Positions 10,135 through 19,748 of a stretch of DNA of 64,000 nucleotides are shown here, piece after piece (positions within the stretch are counted from its first letter, which is position 1; each line of letters starts with the position of its first letter). Origin of the DNA: Thalassococcus profundi (GTDB taxonomy: Bacteria > Pseudomonadota > Alphaproteobacteria > Rhodobacterales > Rhodobacteraceae); contig NZ_QPMK01000010.1 in the NCBI RefSeq assembly GCF_003344785.1, forward strand, positions 62,001 through 126,000, in the 5' to 3' direction. The position numbers were made by a program, and so were the translations under genes. The notes beneath the pieces were generated by a model. The model made no database searches and was not told the DNA's origin. It was given only the letters and a program-made list of their open reading frames with translations.

Positions 10135-11001
10135 TCAGGCGTCGAGGTTCTTGCCGACGATCCGCATCAGGAAGATCGCGACGATGTTGGCGAGGATGAT
10201 GGCATAGACGCCACCGGCGGAGCCGAGCCCGACGTTCTGGCTTTCCAGCACGCGCTGGAAGATCAGATAGGTCAGCGTGCGGGTGCCGAAGGACCCTTGA
10301 GTGGTCACGAAGATTTCGGCGAAGATCGACAGAAGAAAGATCGTCTGGATCAGCAGCACGACGGTGATCGCGCGGCTCAGGTGCGGCAGGATGATGAACC
10401 AGAAGCGTTTCAACGGCGGCGCACCGTCCATTTCGGAGGCCTCGAGCTGTTCGCTGTCCAGCGACTGGATCGCGGTCAGCAGGATCAGCGTGGCAAAGGG
10501 CAGCCACTGCCAGGACACGATCAGCACGATCGAGAAGAGCGGCGCCTCGGACAGCCAGACCACCGGGTCGGCACCGAAAAATTTCCACAGGTGGGCGAAG
10601 AGGCCGTTCACCGGGTCCATGAACATGTTCTTCCACACCAGCGCCGACACGGTCGGCATGACGAAGAAGGGTGCGATGACGAGGATCCGGACGATCCCCT
10701 GCCCCCAGAACGGCTGATCCAGCAGCATCGCCAGCAGGACGCCGAAGCAGATGGTGATGGCCAGCACCCCGCCGACGATCACCAGCGTCGCCTGAACGCT
10801 GGGCCAGAAGGCCGAAGAGCTGACGAAGCGGACGTAATTCTCGAAGCCGACCCATCCCAAGTCGCCGCCGCGCAGCGGCAGGTATTGCTTGAAAGAGAAC
10901 AGAAGGGTCATCGCCAGCGGCACCAGCATCCAGCCCAAAAGCAGGATCACTGCAGGCGCCATCATGATGCGGGCGGCGGATCGGGAATGCTGAGTGGCCA
11001 T
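10135..11001 (-). CDS. smoF: Polyol ABC transporter permease (MalF type)
   Basis: This 288-residue permease has an N-terminal membrane segment (APAVILLLGWMLVPLAMTLL) and an EAA-type loop with ASEMDGAPPLKRFWFIILPHL. It pairs with SmoG. The start at 11001 has an AAGGAG site. A strong hairpin lies in the 115-nt gap between the binding-protein gene and this gene. Confidence 0.92.
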   Translation of the reverse strand: MATQHSRSAARIMMAPAVILLLGWMLVPLAMTLLFSFKQYLPLRGGDLGWVGFENYVRFVSSSAFWPSVQATLVIVGGVLAITICFGVLLAMLLDQPFWGQGIVRILVIAPFFVMPTVSALVWKNMFMDPVNGLFAHLWKFFGADPVVWLSEAPLFSIVLIVSWQWLPFATLILLTAIQSLDSEQLEASEMDGAPPLKRFWFIILPHLSRAITVVLLIQTIFLLSIFAEIFVTTQGSFGTRTLTYLIFQRVLESQNVGLGSAGGVYAIILANIVAIFLMRIVGKNLDA

Positions 11002-11072
11002 TGTCGACGCTCCTTCACGGGCGCGAGGCCTGGCCCGCGCGGCATGTCAGTGGGAAAAGCGGATCACAAGGT

Positions 11073-11099
11073 CCGGGGGCAGAACCTGCCCGCCCCCGG
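11073..11099 (-). promoter_or_regulatory. Intra-operon hairpin after the smoE binding-protein gene
   Basis: A GC-rich stem (CCGGGGGCAG facing CTGCCC-GCC-CCCGG, loop AAC) starts about 18 nt after the smoE stop and has no U-tract. Such stem-loops behind binding-protein genes of ABC operons are known to protect the upstream mRNA. They can thereby raise binding-protein level over permeases. Confidence 0.6.
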
Positions 11100-11116
11100 G
11101 CCCCGGGAGGAGAGAT

Positions 11117-12424
<1,308 letters not shown>

Positions 12425-12453
12425 CCGGTCTCCTCCCTGAGTTGTACGAGTCA

Positions 12454-12503
12454 GTGATCGCAGAAAGGTGACGCGCCGTCAATAAAATTTTTACGCGCGA
12501 TAA
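12454..12503 (-). promoter_or_regulatory. Candidate smo promoter with upstream LacI-type operator
   Basis: On the minus strand TTGACG (12477-12482) and GATCAC (12454-12459) are 17 bp apart, a good -35 with a weak -10. Directly upstream, TTTACGCGCGATAA (12490-12503) is a near-palindrome around CGCGCG inside an AT-rich stretch. The same TTTACGCGCG core recurs upstream of the regulator gene at 13596-13609, so both are probably bound by the adjacent LacI-type protein. Confidence 0.5.
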
Positions 12504-12513
12504 TTTTTGAATG

Positions 12514-13548
12514 TCAGGCCGACGCCCGCAGCACCAGACGCGGGGTCACGAGCGTCTCTTTCCGCTGTCCAAGACTGCCCCCCGATTCGATCAGTTCGAA
12601 AAGCGATTCGACCGCGCGTCGCGACACCACCTCGTAGTCATGGGCCGCCGTGGTCAGCGCCGGACAGGTGTAGCGCGCGTAAGGATGATCGTCATGCGAC
12701 GCGACCCGCAGGCCGTTCTCCACCCCGTGCCCGACGCGCACACCGCGCTCGTAGCAGGCCGCGAGAAAGCCGATGGCCAGGCGGTCGTTGGAGCACAGCA
12801 CAGTGCGCGTCGGCAGCAGCCCTTTGTCGAGCACCGACAGCCCTCCGAGGTACCCCACCCGCTCGAAATCCCAGCCCTGCCCTTCGACCCGGATCAGGTG
12901 CGGCTCCAACCCCAGCTGCTCCATCTTGGCAAGGTAGGCATCGTGCCGCTTGAAGGCGTTGGGGTTGGCCGGCTCGGTCATCTCGAAGAAGCAGGGCGAT
13001 TCGCCGGTGCGGGTCAGGTAATCCACCGTCTGCGAGACGAAACTCACGTTGTCCGAGCCGACAAAGGCCTCGCCCACCCCGTCGATATTGCTGTCGAAAA
13101 GGATCGTCGGCACGTCCTTGCAGAATTTCTCGATCTCCGAGCGGTCGGAATTGCGCCGCCCGAGCGGCGCCATCAGCACCCCGGCCGGCTTCAGCGACCG
13201 CAGCGAATCGAGGATGTCGTTTTCGAAGGCCTGCTTGCCATGCGCGCTGAACAGCGTTGGCTGAAACCCCGCGAGAATGCACCTCTCCTGCAGGTTGCGC
13301 GCGATCTCGGCAAAGAACGGGTCGGCGAGGTAGGGCACCACGATGCCGATATTCTTGGTCAGTTTGCGATTCTGGTTCATCGCGAACATGTTCGGCCGGT
13401 AATCGTATTTCTCCAGCGCCGCCTCGATCCGGTTTCGGGTACTGGGCCGCACGCTGTCGGGATCGTTGAAGTATTTCGACACCGTCGGACGCGAGATGCC
13501 GCTGGCGGCGGCGAACTCTTCCATGTTGCGGAATTTCGGTTGTTTCAT
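12514..13548 (-). CDS. LacI-family transcriptional regulator of the polyol operon
   Basis: This 344-residue protein has a LacI helix-turn-helix (MEEFAAASGISRPTVSKYFN, residues 9-28) and a hinge ending KYDYRPNMFA. A sugar-binding-protein-like effector domain follows. The residues after the recognition helix depart from the usual VSRVLN form (VSKYFN). The start at 13548 is followed by MKQPKFRN, typical of this subgroup. Its position 89 nt upstream of smoE, with shared CGCGCG-centred palindromes in both upstream regions, suggests control of the smo operon and of itself. Effector identity is inferred from context only. Confidence 0.9.
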   Translation of the reverse strand: MKQPKFRNMEEFAAASGISRPTVSKYFNDPDSVRPSTRNRIEAALEKYDYRPNMFAMNQNRKLTKNIGIVVPYLADPFFAEIARNLQERCILAGFQPTLFSAHGKQAFENDILDSLRSLKPAGVLMAPLGRRNSDRSEIEKFCKDVPTILFDSNIDGVGEAFVGSDNVSFVSQTVDYLTRTGESPCFFEMTEPANPNAFKRHDAYLAKMEQLGLEPHLIRVEGQGWDFERVGYLGGLSVLDKGLLPTRTVLCSNDRLAIGFLAACYERGVRVGHGVENGLRVASHDDHPYARYTCPALTTAAHDYEVVSRRAVESLFELIESGGSLGQRKETLVTPRLVLRASA

Positions 13549-13595
13549 CGTCCGGGGTCCGGGTCAGTGCGTTTGGCGCGCAGACTAGCGCGCAC

Positions 13596-13609
13596 TTTAC
13601 GCGCGCAAA
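13596..13609 (-). promoter_or_regulatory. Candidate LacI-type operator upstream of the polyol regulator
   Basis: TTTACGCGCGCAAA is a near-perfect palindrome (one mismatched pair) 48-61 bp upstream of the regulator start. It shares TTTACGCGCG with the site in front of smoE. Further CGCGC-rich segments (13575-13592) surround it. Autoregulation is inferred. Confidence 0.5.
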
Positions 13610-13669
13610 AGTTCTTTTCGAAAATTTTACCTTTATTAACGATCAGAAATTTTCCGGCAGGTCACGGAG

Positions 13670-15196
13670 TCAGACGACCTCGCCCGCGCTCAACCGATCG
13701 AGGAAGGCGTCCGCCTCTTTCAGAACCGTTTTTCGACGATCCTCGTCCATCCGGTCCCAGGTGCGGTACATCTGCGCCATGCGTGGATTGTTCTCGAACC
13801 TCTCGCGATGCCGCGTCAGGAAATCCCAGTAGAGCAGGTTGAACGGGCAGGCCCCCTCCCCTGTTTTCTTCGTCACAGAGTAGTGACAGGATTTGCAGTA
13901 ATCCGACATGCGGTTGATGTAGGCGCCGCTCGACACGTAGGGTTTCGACGCGATCACGCCGCCATCGGCGAACTGGCTCATGCCCACGGTGTTGGGCGCC
14001 TCGACCCATTCGAAGGCATCGACATAGACGCGCAGGTACCAGTCGTGCACCTCGGCGGGGTTCACCCCTGCGAGCAGCGCGAAATTGCCGGTGATCATCA
14101 GCCGCTGAATATGATGGGCATAGGCCTCGTCCCGGGTCTGCTCCACCGCCTTCGACAGGCAAAGCATGTGCGTTTCGCCGCCCCAGTAGAGCCAGGGCAG
14201 CTTGCGCTGATGGTTGAGTCCGTTGCGCCGCGGATAGTCCGGCCCTTCGTGGAAATAGATGCCGCGCACGTATTCTCGCCAGCCGATGATCTGGCGGATG
14301 AAGCCTTCGACCGCGTTGATCGGCGCATGCCCGTCGCGATAGGCCGCCTCGGCAGCCTCGCAGACCTCCATCGGCGACAGCAGCCCGATGTTGAGATAGG
14401 GCGAGATCAGCGCATGATACAGAAAGCGGTTGTCGCGCAGCATCGCATCCTGGAGATCCCCGAACTTGGGCAGCGCATGTTTGATGAAATGCGCCAGCGC
14501 CCGCCGCGCCTGGCCCTGGTCGGTGGCAAAGTGAAACGGGCGCAGCGTGCCGAAACTGTCGCCGAACCGCGCCTCCACGAGGTCCAGCACCGCCTCGACG
14601 GTCTCGTCGGGGGTGAACTGCATCGGCCCGCCGAAATCGACCTCGTCCGGCGCCGGCTTGCGGTTGTCGTGGTCGAAATTCCACTGCCCGCCTTCGGGCT
14701 TGTCGCCATCCATCAGAAAGCCGGTCTTGCGCCGCATCTCGCGATAGAAATACTCCATCCGCAGCGCCTTTCGGCCTTTTGCCCAGTCCTCGAATTCCTC
14801 CAGAGACGCGATGAACCGGTCGTCGCCGAGCATCCGCAGCCTGAGCGGCATGTCCTCAAGCGCCGCGATCAGCCGCCATTCGCCGGGCCGCGTGACCAGC
14901 ACCTCCTCTGCGCCGGTCTCCTCGGCCCGCCGCAACAACTCTCCGGGGATCGACCCGGCGTTTTCGGTGTCGTCGAGTTCGCTATAGCGCACGTCCCAGC
15001 CGTCGTCGCGCATCCGCGCCGCGAATTTCCGCATGGCGGCAAAGATCAGCGCGATCTTCTTGGGGTGATGCTCGACATATTCTGCCTCGGTCATGACTTC
15101 GGCCATGACCACGATATCGCCGTCCCTGTCGGCCGCCTTGAGCGCCGACAGATCCTCGGACAGCTGGTCGCCCAGCACCAGAACCAAACGGGTCAC
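13670..15196 (-). CDS. FeS-type bacterial cryptochrome/(6-4) photolyase (PhrB/CryB class)
   Basis: This 508-residue protein belongs to the iron-sulfur bacterial cryptochrome/photolyase class, which binds FAD, a lumazine-type antenna and a 4Fe-4S cluster and repairs (6-4) photoproducts or senses light. Cys346, Cys434, Cys437 and Cys450 (MLCLS; YCKSC; ACPFN) match the four cluster ligands of the class. The N-terminus VLVLGDQL is the typical antenna-domain start. The GTG start at 15196 overlaps the SDR stop as GTGA and has GAGGAGG upstream. R. sphaeroides CryB is the closest named type I can recall. Repair versus signalling cannot be separated from sequence. Confidence 0.93.
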   Translation of the reverse strand: MTRLVLVLGDQLSEDLSALKAADRDGDIVVMAEVMTEAEYVEHHPKKIALIFAAMRKFAARMRDDGWDVRYSELDDTENAGSIPGELLRRAEETGAEEVLVTRPGEWRLIAALEDMPLRLRMLGDDRFIASLEEFEDWAKGRKALRMEYFYREMRRKTGFLMDGDKPEGGQWNFDHDNRKPAPDEVDFGGPMQFTPDETVEAVLDLVEARFGDSFGTLRPFHFATDQGQARRALAHFIKHALPKFGDLQDAMLRDNRFLYHALISPYLNIGLLSPMEVCEAAEAAYRDGHAPINAVEGFIRQIIGWREYVRGIYFHEGPDYPRRNGLNHQRKLPWLYWGGETHMLCLSKAVEQTRDEAYAHHIQRLMITGNFALLAGVNPAEVHDWYLRVYVDAFEWVEAPNTVGMSQFADGGVIASKPYVSSGAYINRMSDYCKSCHYSVTKKTGEGACPFNLLYWDFLTRHRERFENNPRMAQMYRTWDRMDEDRRKTVLKEADAFLDRLSAGEVV

Positions 15197-15858
15197 CAAG
15201 GCACCTCCTCGCCCTGCCAGTCGAAGAATTTCCCGGTGTCTTCCGGCCCCAGCCCATCGATCACCCGCAACAGGTTCTCCGCCGCCTCCGCCGCAGTGAC
15301 CGTCGGGTTGTGATCCTGGTAGCCTTCGGTGAACCGCGTCTCCACCGTGCCGGGATGCAGCGCCGCCACGCAAAGCTGCCGGTGTGTGCGCCCCAGCTCG
15401 ACCGCGGCGCCATGCAGCACCTGGTTCACTGCCGCCTTGGCGGTGCGGTAGGAATACCATCCGCCCAGCCGGTTGTCGCCAATGCTGCCGACCCGCGCCG
15501 ACAGCGCCGCAAAGACCGCGGGCTCCCGCCGCGGCAACAGCCGCACGCTGTGTTTCAGCACCAGCGCCGGCCCCACGGCATTGAGCATAAACTGGTCGAC
15601 CATGGCCTTCGCCGTCAGCGCCTTCAGCGCTTTTTCCGGCTGCGCGCCCTCGATGACCAGCGCGCCCGTGGCCACGAAGACCAGGTCGAACGGCCCCTCG
15701 AGCGCACCCAGGTGCCGCTCGACAGAAGCCTCGTCGGTCACGTCCAGACCGTCGCCCGACCGAGACAGCCCCGTGACAAAGACGCCCCGCGCCTCCAGTG
15801 CCTCCGCAACCGCGGATCCGATGCCGCCGCTGCGGCCGATGATCAATGCCCTGTCCAT
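15193..15858 (-). CDS. Short-chain dehydrogenase/reductase cotranscribed with photolyase
   Basis: This 221-residue SDR is short for the family. Its glycine loop reads IIGRSGGIGSA, and SxnYxxxK-type catalytic residues are present (ALSARVGS then YSYRTAK). It resembles the CsgA/C-factor-like group, whose substrates are mostly unknown. The gene overlaps the photolyase start by 4 nt, so the two are translationally coupled; a shared role in light or flavin metabolism is speculation. Confidence 0.85.
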   Translation of the reverse strand: MDRALIIGRSGGIGSAVAEALEARGVFVTGLSRSGDGLDVTDEASVERHLGALEGPFDLVFVATGALVIEGAQPEKALKALTAKAMVDQFMLNAVGPALVLKHSVRLLPRREPAVFAALSARVGSIGDNRLGGWYSYRTAKAAVNQVLHGAAVELGRTHRQLCVAALHPGTVETRFTEGYQDHNPTVTAAEAAENLLRVIDGLGPEDTGKFFDWQGEEVPW

Positions 15859-15932
15859 GCCCCGGACCTAGCCGCCGCCCCTCCCGGTTCAAGCGCCCTG
15901 TTCCGCCGCCCTCACCAGGCGCCTAGGTCCTC

Positions 15933-15999
15933 CCTTCTTCGGTTTCGAAAATACCTCGGAGGTTTGGAGGCAGAGCCTCCATATGCGCGGCACGCGCAT
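15933..15999 (+). repeat. Extragenic two-hairpin repeat, copy A
   Basis: CCTTCTTCGGTTT (15933-15945), GAAAATACCTCGG (15947-15959) and then two successive hairpins form the element. Hairpin 1 is GGAGGC-AGA-GCCTCC (15966-15980). Hairpin 2 is ATGCGCG-GCA-CGCGCAT (15983-15999, perfect 7-bp stem). The same head and two-hairpin architecture recurs at 49847-49913. It lies between the SDR gene (minus) and the leu leader (plus). Confidence 0.75.
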
Positions 16000-16034
16000 C
16001 CCGCAACGCCGCCTCCATCTACCGCAATTCCCGC

Positions 16035-16063
16035 TTTTCATTTGCCCGCAGCCTCCCTAAACT
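16035..16063 (+). promoter_or_regulatory. Candidate leu promoter
   Basis: TTTTCA (16035-16040) and TAAACT (16058-16063) are spaced by 17 bp, each matching four of six consensus positions. A start about 7 nt downstream would fall at or next to the leader-peptide ATG at 16071, giving a leaderless leader mRNA. Confidence 0.4.
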
Positions 16064-16070
16064 GCGCCAC

Positions 16071-16157
16071 ATGATGACACCGGCCCATATCGCATTTGCA
16101 AACCGCGCCCCCGGCGCGGCGCTGCTGCGTGGCCTGCTTCTCCTAATCCGCCTCTGA
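16071..16157 (+). CDS. leuL: Leucine leader peptide of leuA
   Basis: This 28-codon frame begins ATG ATG and ends with the residues LLRGLLLLIRL before a TGA. Seven of its last eleven codons are leucine codons (CTG CTG, CTG CTT CTC CTA, CTC), including a run of four. It stands immediately upstream of hairpins and of leuA. This is the layout of a ribosome-mediated attenuator that senses charged tRNA-Leu. No clear Shine-Dalgarno site precedes it. The stop codon lies inside the first strand of the next hairpin, so ribosome position would decide whether that stem forms. Confidence 0.8.
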   Translation: MMTPAHIAFANRAPGAALLRGLLLLIRL

Positions 16158-16207
16158 GCGTGCCGTCACGGCGCGACCGCTCAGAGGAGGCTTCGTCCGC
16201 GCCGGAC
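16111..16207 (+). promoter_or_regulatory. leuA attenuator with competing hairpins
   Basis: CCTCTGAGCG (16151-16160) pairs perfectly with CGCTCAGAGG (16178-16187). GTCCG-CGC-CGGAC (16195-16207) forms a second hairpin. As an alternative, CCGGCGCGG (16111-16119, inside the leader frame) is complementary to CCGCGCCGG (16197-16205), so the two folds exclude one another. There is no clear U-tract. Control may therefore be by weak termination or by hiding the leuA ribosome site at about 16211-16229. Confidence 0.65.
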
Positions 16208-16239
16208 CACCAGGAGAAGATCGAGAGAGAATATCAGAC

Positions 16240-17817
16240 ATGACCGTATCCGACACATCCCCCGCGAATGACCGTGTGGTGATTTTCGACACCACCTTGC
16301 GCGACGGCGAACAATCCCCCGGCGCCACCATGACCCATGCCGAAAAGCTCGAGATCGCAGAGCTGCTGGACGACATGGGCGTCGACATCATCGAGGCCGG
16401 CTTTCCCATCGCCTCCGAAGGCGACTTCCGCGCCGTCAGCGAGATCGCGCAACGCTCCAAGGACTCGGTGATCTGCGGGCTCGCCCGCGCGCAATACGCC
16501 GATATCGACCGCTGCTGGGAGGCGGTGAAACACGCGAAACAGCCGCGCATCCACACCTTCATCGGCACCTCGCCGCTGCACCGCGCGATTCCGAACCTCA
16601 CCCAGGACGAAATGGCCGAGCGCATCCACGACACGGTCACCCACGCCCGCAACCTCTGCGACAATGTGCAGTGGTCGCCGATGGACGCGACGCGGACCGA
16701 GTGGGACTACCTCGCCCGCGTCGTCGAGATCGCGATCAAGGCCGGGGCCACCACGATCAACATTCCCGACACCGTGGGCTACACCGCGCCGGTGGAAAGC
16801 GCCGACCTGATCCGCAGGCTCATCGCCGAGGTGCCGGGCGCCGACGAGGTGATCTTCGCCACCCATTGCCACAACGATCTGGGCATGGCGACGGCCAACA
16901 GCCTCGCCGCCGTGGCGGGCGGCGCGCGGCAGATCGAATGCACGATCAACGGCCTTGGCGAACGCGCCGGCAACACCGCGCTCGAAGAGGTGGTGATGGC
17001 GCTCAAGGTCAGGTCGGACATCATGCCCTGGCACACGCGGGTGGACACCAAGAAGATCATGCACATCTCGCGCCGCGTCGCGACCGTCTCGGGCTTCGCC
17101 GTGCAGTTCAACAAGGCCATCGTCGGCAAGAACGCCTTCGCGCACGAGAGTGGCATCCACCAGGATGGCATGCTCAAGAACGCCGAGACCTTCGAGATCA
17201 TGCGTCCCGAGGACGTGGGCCTTTCGGCGACCAACCTCGTCATGGGCAAGCATTCGGGCCGCGCCGCCCTGCGCGACAAGCTGCGCCAGATGGGTGTCGA
17301 GGTGGGGGACAACCAGCTCAAGGACATCTTCGTGCGGTTCAAGGAACTCGCCGACCGCAAGAAAGAGGTCTATGACGACGACATCCTCGCCCTGGTGACC
17401 GCGACGACCGAGGGCGCGGCCGACCGGCTGCAGATCGTCAACCTGCGCGTTGTCTGCGGCACCGGCGGCCCCGCCGAGGCGCAGCTCGAGATGGAGATCG
17501 ACGGCAAGGAAGTCTCGGCCAGTGCGCAGGGCGACGGCCCTGTGGACGCCAGCTTCAAGGCGGTGCGCGAACTGCATCCCAACGCCGCGCGCCTGCAGCT
17601 CTACCAGGTCAACGCCGTGACCGAGGGCACGGACGCCCAGGCCACGGTCTCGGTCCGGCTCGAAGAGGACGGCATGATTGCCACCGGCCAGTCGGCGGAC
17701 ACCGACACGGTGGTGGCCTCGGCCAAGGCCTACGTCAACGCGCTCAACCGCCTGCTGGTCCGCCGCGACAAGGTCGGCAAGGACGTCAAGGAAATCAGCT
17801 ACAAGGATGTCAGCTGA
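16240..17817 (+). CDS. leuA: 2-isopropylmalate synthase
   Basis: This 525-residue enzyme makes the first committed step of leucine synthesis, condensing acetyl-CoA with 2-oxoisovalerate. The N-terminal TIM barrel carries DTTLRDGEQSPG and the metal-binding HCHND motif in THCHNDLGMATAN. GNTALEEVVMAL follows, and the C-terminal third (after about residue 390) is the LeuA regulatory domain for leucine feedback. Length is typical of the long (LeuA type 1) form. The gene sits behind a leucine-rich leader and attenuator and is followed by a terminator, so it appears to be transcribed alone. Confidence 0.96.
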   Translation: MTVSDTSPANDRVVIFDTTLRDGEQSPGATMTHAEKLEIAELLDDMGVDIIEAGFPIASEGDFRAVSEIAQRSKDSVICGLARAQYADIDRCWEAVKHAKQPRIHTFIGTSPLHRAIPNLTQDEMAERIHDTVTHARNLCDNVQWSPMDATRTEWDYLARVVEIAIKAGATTINIPDTVGYTAPVESADLIRRLIAEVPGADEVIFATHCHNDLGMATANSLAAVAGGARQIECTINGLGERAGNTALEEVVMALKVRSDIMPWHTRVDTKKIMHISRRVATVSGFAVQFNKAIVGKNAFAHESGIHQDGMLKNAETFEIMRPEDVGLSATNLVMGKHSGRAALRDKLRQMGVEVGDNQLKDIFVRFKELADRKKEVYDDDILALVTATTEGAADRLQIVNLRVVCGTGGPAEAQLEMEIDGKEVSASAQGDGPVDASFKAVRELHPNAARLQLYQVNAVTEGTDAQATVSVRLEEDGMIATGQSADTDTVVASAKAYVNALNRLLVRRDKVGKDVKEISYKDVS

Positions 17818-17826
17818 GACGGATCG

Positions 17827-17860
17827 ACCGGCCCGCCGCATGCTGCGGGCCGGTTCGTTT
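17827..17860 (+). terminator. leuA terminator
   Basis: ACCGGCCCGC pairs perfectly with GCGGGCCGGT around an 8-nt loop, 9 nt after the stop, followed by TCGTTTCG. A second hairpin, GTCAGGC-CGGCA-GCCTGAC, lies at 17878-17896. The rest of the gap to 18024 shows no gene. Confidence 0.75.
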
Positions 17861-18024
17861 CGCGACATCGCTCCGGCGTCAGGCCGGCAGCCTGACCCGC
17901 CCGTGACATGTCGCAGGTCCGGGTTTTCCTCACCGGCCCGCATCGTTGTCCAAGCGCCGCCAGAGTATCCGCGGCGGCACCGGTGGACAGGGTTGCCCCG
18001 CCGTCAGGCGCTTCGTGCCTCCGG

Positions 18025-19560
18025 TCAGACCGTCTTCGGCTCCAGCTCCACCGACCAAAGCTCCACATCGGCGCTGTCCATCAGCCGCACCGTCATCACG
18101 CCGGTATCGGCGGCAATGTCGACCTTGCCGAAGAATTGCAGCCCGTCGCTCGGCGGCAGATTGGCCTGTCCCGCCTCGGGATGCTTGGCAAAGCGCACCT
18201 CGGGGCCGAAAGTGTTGTCATAGTCCGACGGGCCGAACGTCCCGGCGTGCAACGGGCCCGAGACGAATTCCCAGAACGGTTCGAACTCCTGGAACACCGC
18301 ACGGTCGGGGGAGTAGTGATGCGCCGCGGTATAATGCACATCCGCCGTCAGCCACACCGTGTTGGCGATGCCGGCCGCCTTGATGAACGACAGAACGGCC
18401 GCGATGTCCTGCTCGCGCCCCAGCACCGGGCCGTCGCCGTTGGCGCCGTTCTCCATCGCCGCGTCGCCGTCGCGCACCATCATCCCGATGGGCATGTCGG
18501 AGGCGATGACCTTCCACGTTGCGGTCGAGGCGATCATCTCGCGCTTGAGCCAGGCCAGCTGGTCGGGCCCGAGGAACGGCGTGCCGCCTTCTTCGGTATT
18601 GGCGGTGTTGTCGCCGCGATAGCTGCGCATGTCGATCACGAAGATATCCAGAAGCGGTCCGTAGGAGACCTTGCGATAGACCCGCATCGGCTCGGCCAGG
18701 GTCTGGCGCGTCGGCATCATCTCGTGAAACGCCCGCGCGGCCCGGGCCGACAGGGTCTGCATCGACTTCACCGTGTAGCGGTCGTCGGCGGCCAGCACCT
18801 CGTTGGGGTACCAGTTGTTCGTCACCTCGTGGTCGTCCCACTGCGAGATCATCGGCACAGCGGCATTGAAGGCCTGCACGTTGCGGTCCGTGTAGTTGTA
18901 GAGGTGTTGGCCGCGAAATTCGTCCAGCGTCTCGGCCACCTTGGTCTTGGCCGGGGTCACGAGGTTTTTCCAGATCGTCCCGTCCGCCAGTTCGACCTCT
19001 TCCTTGAGCGGGCCGTCGGCATAGACCGTATCGCCCGAATGCAGGAAGAAGTCCGGGCGGTGGCTCAGCATCGTGGCATAGGTGGTCATGCCGCCGCGAT
19101 CCTCGTCGATGCCCCAGCCCTGCCCCGCGGTGTCCCCCGACCAGACAAAGCTCACGTCCCGGTTACCCATAGGAGCGGTCCTGAACTTGCCCAGGACCGG
19201 CTCTGACAGGGTGTTGTCGGCAAGATCGCTCATGGTCACGCGGTAGAAGACGTCCTGATCGCTGGGCAGGCCGGTCAACGCCAGCTTGCCGGTGAAATCG
19301 GTCGGCGTGCCCACGGCAAGGCCCGGCACTGTGCGCGGGTCGGACAGGCTCTCGGTGGTGGACCATTCCACCTTCATGCGCGCCTCGCGGTCGGCGCGCG
19401 CCCAGATGACCGCGCCGTCATGGGCGACATCGCCCGACATCACGCCGTGGGTGATCAGCGGGCGCGATTGCGCGCGGCTGAGCGCCGGGACGCAAAGCGC
19501 GGCGCCCAGCGCGGCACCCCCCAGCAGAGTCTGACGGCGGGAAAAGGAAATGCGCGGCAT
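18025..19560 (-). CDS. phoD: Alkaline phosphatase D (PhoD-type phosphodiesterase/phosphomonoesterase)
   Basis: This 511-residue exported protein has a twin-arginine signal (SFSRRQTLLGGAALGAAL, near residues 4-22). An N-terminal PhoD beta-domain precedes a Ca/Fe metallophosphoesterase domain. Metal-site motifs are visible: WSGDTAGQG, FFLHSGDTVYADG, SQWDDHEVTNNW, and WLTADVHYTAAH. It would release phosphate from esters in the periplasm. The start at 19560 (AGGGAG upstream) places the twin arginines at the right distance; the in-frame ATG at 19614 would give an implausible extension. Confidence 0.94.
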   Translation of the reverse strand: MPRISFSRRQTLLGGAALGAALCVPALSRAQSRPLITHGVMSGDVAHDGAVIWARADREARMKVEWSTTESLSDPRTVPGLAVGTPTDFTGKLALTGLPSDQDVFYRVTMSDLADNTLSEPVLGKFRTAPMGNRDVSFVWSGDTAGQGWGIDEDRGGMTTYATMLSHRPDFFLHSGDTVYADGPLKEEVELADGTIWKNLVTPAKTKVAETLDEFRGQHLYNYTDRNVQAFNAAVPMISQWDDHEVTNNWYPNEVLAADDRYTVKSMQTLSARAARAFHEMMPTRQTLAEPMRVYRKVSYGPLLDIFVIDMRSYRGDNTANTEEGGTPFLGPDQLAWLKREMIASTATWKVIASDMPIGMMVRDGDAAMENGANGDGPVLGREQDIAAVLSFIKAAGIANTVWLTADVHYTAAHHYSPDRAVFQEFEPFWEFVSGPLHAGTFGPSDYDNTFGPEVRFAKHPEAGQANLPPSDGLQFFGKVDIAADTGVMTVRLMDSADVELWSVELEPKTV

Positions 19561-19630
19561 GTGGAACTCCCTAATGGCTGTTTCGCCGGGGAGCTTCTGC
19601 AGGGATGGTAACAACCTGTGGTCGCCGGGA

Positions 19631-19658
19631 CGACAGAACCGTGAAGATTTGGTGATGA
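19631..19658 (-). promoter_or_regulatory. Weak Pho-box-like repeats upstream of phoD
   Basis: Read on the minus strand, TCATCAC, TCTTCAC and CTGTCGT occur at exact 11-nt steps, the spacing of PhoB-binding heptamers. Only CTGTCGT is close to the CTGTCAT consensus. They lie about 70-100 nt upstream of phoD, where a phosphate-starvation promoter would be expected. The evidence is context plus spacing. Confidence 0.3.
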
Positions 19659-19748
19659 CCGCAGGCCCGCGCGGTTCCGGTCATATGCGACAGGCGGCCC
19701 GACGTCTCGATGCGGCAGCGACAGCCCCGCCCTTTCGGGAAGATCCAG

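Noticed and set aside
13662-14684. 340-codon frame overlapping the photolyase on the same strand
   Set aside because: Shadow frame; the FeS-photolyase frame carries all motifs and four cluster cysteines.
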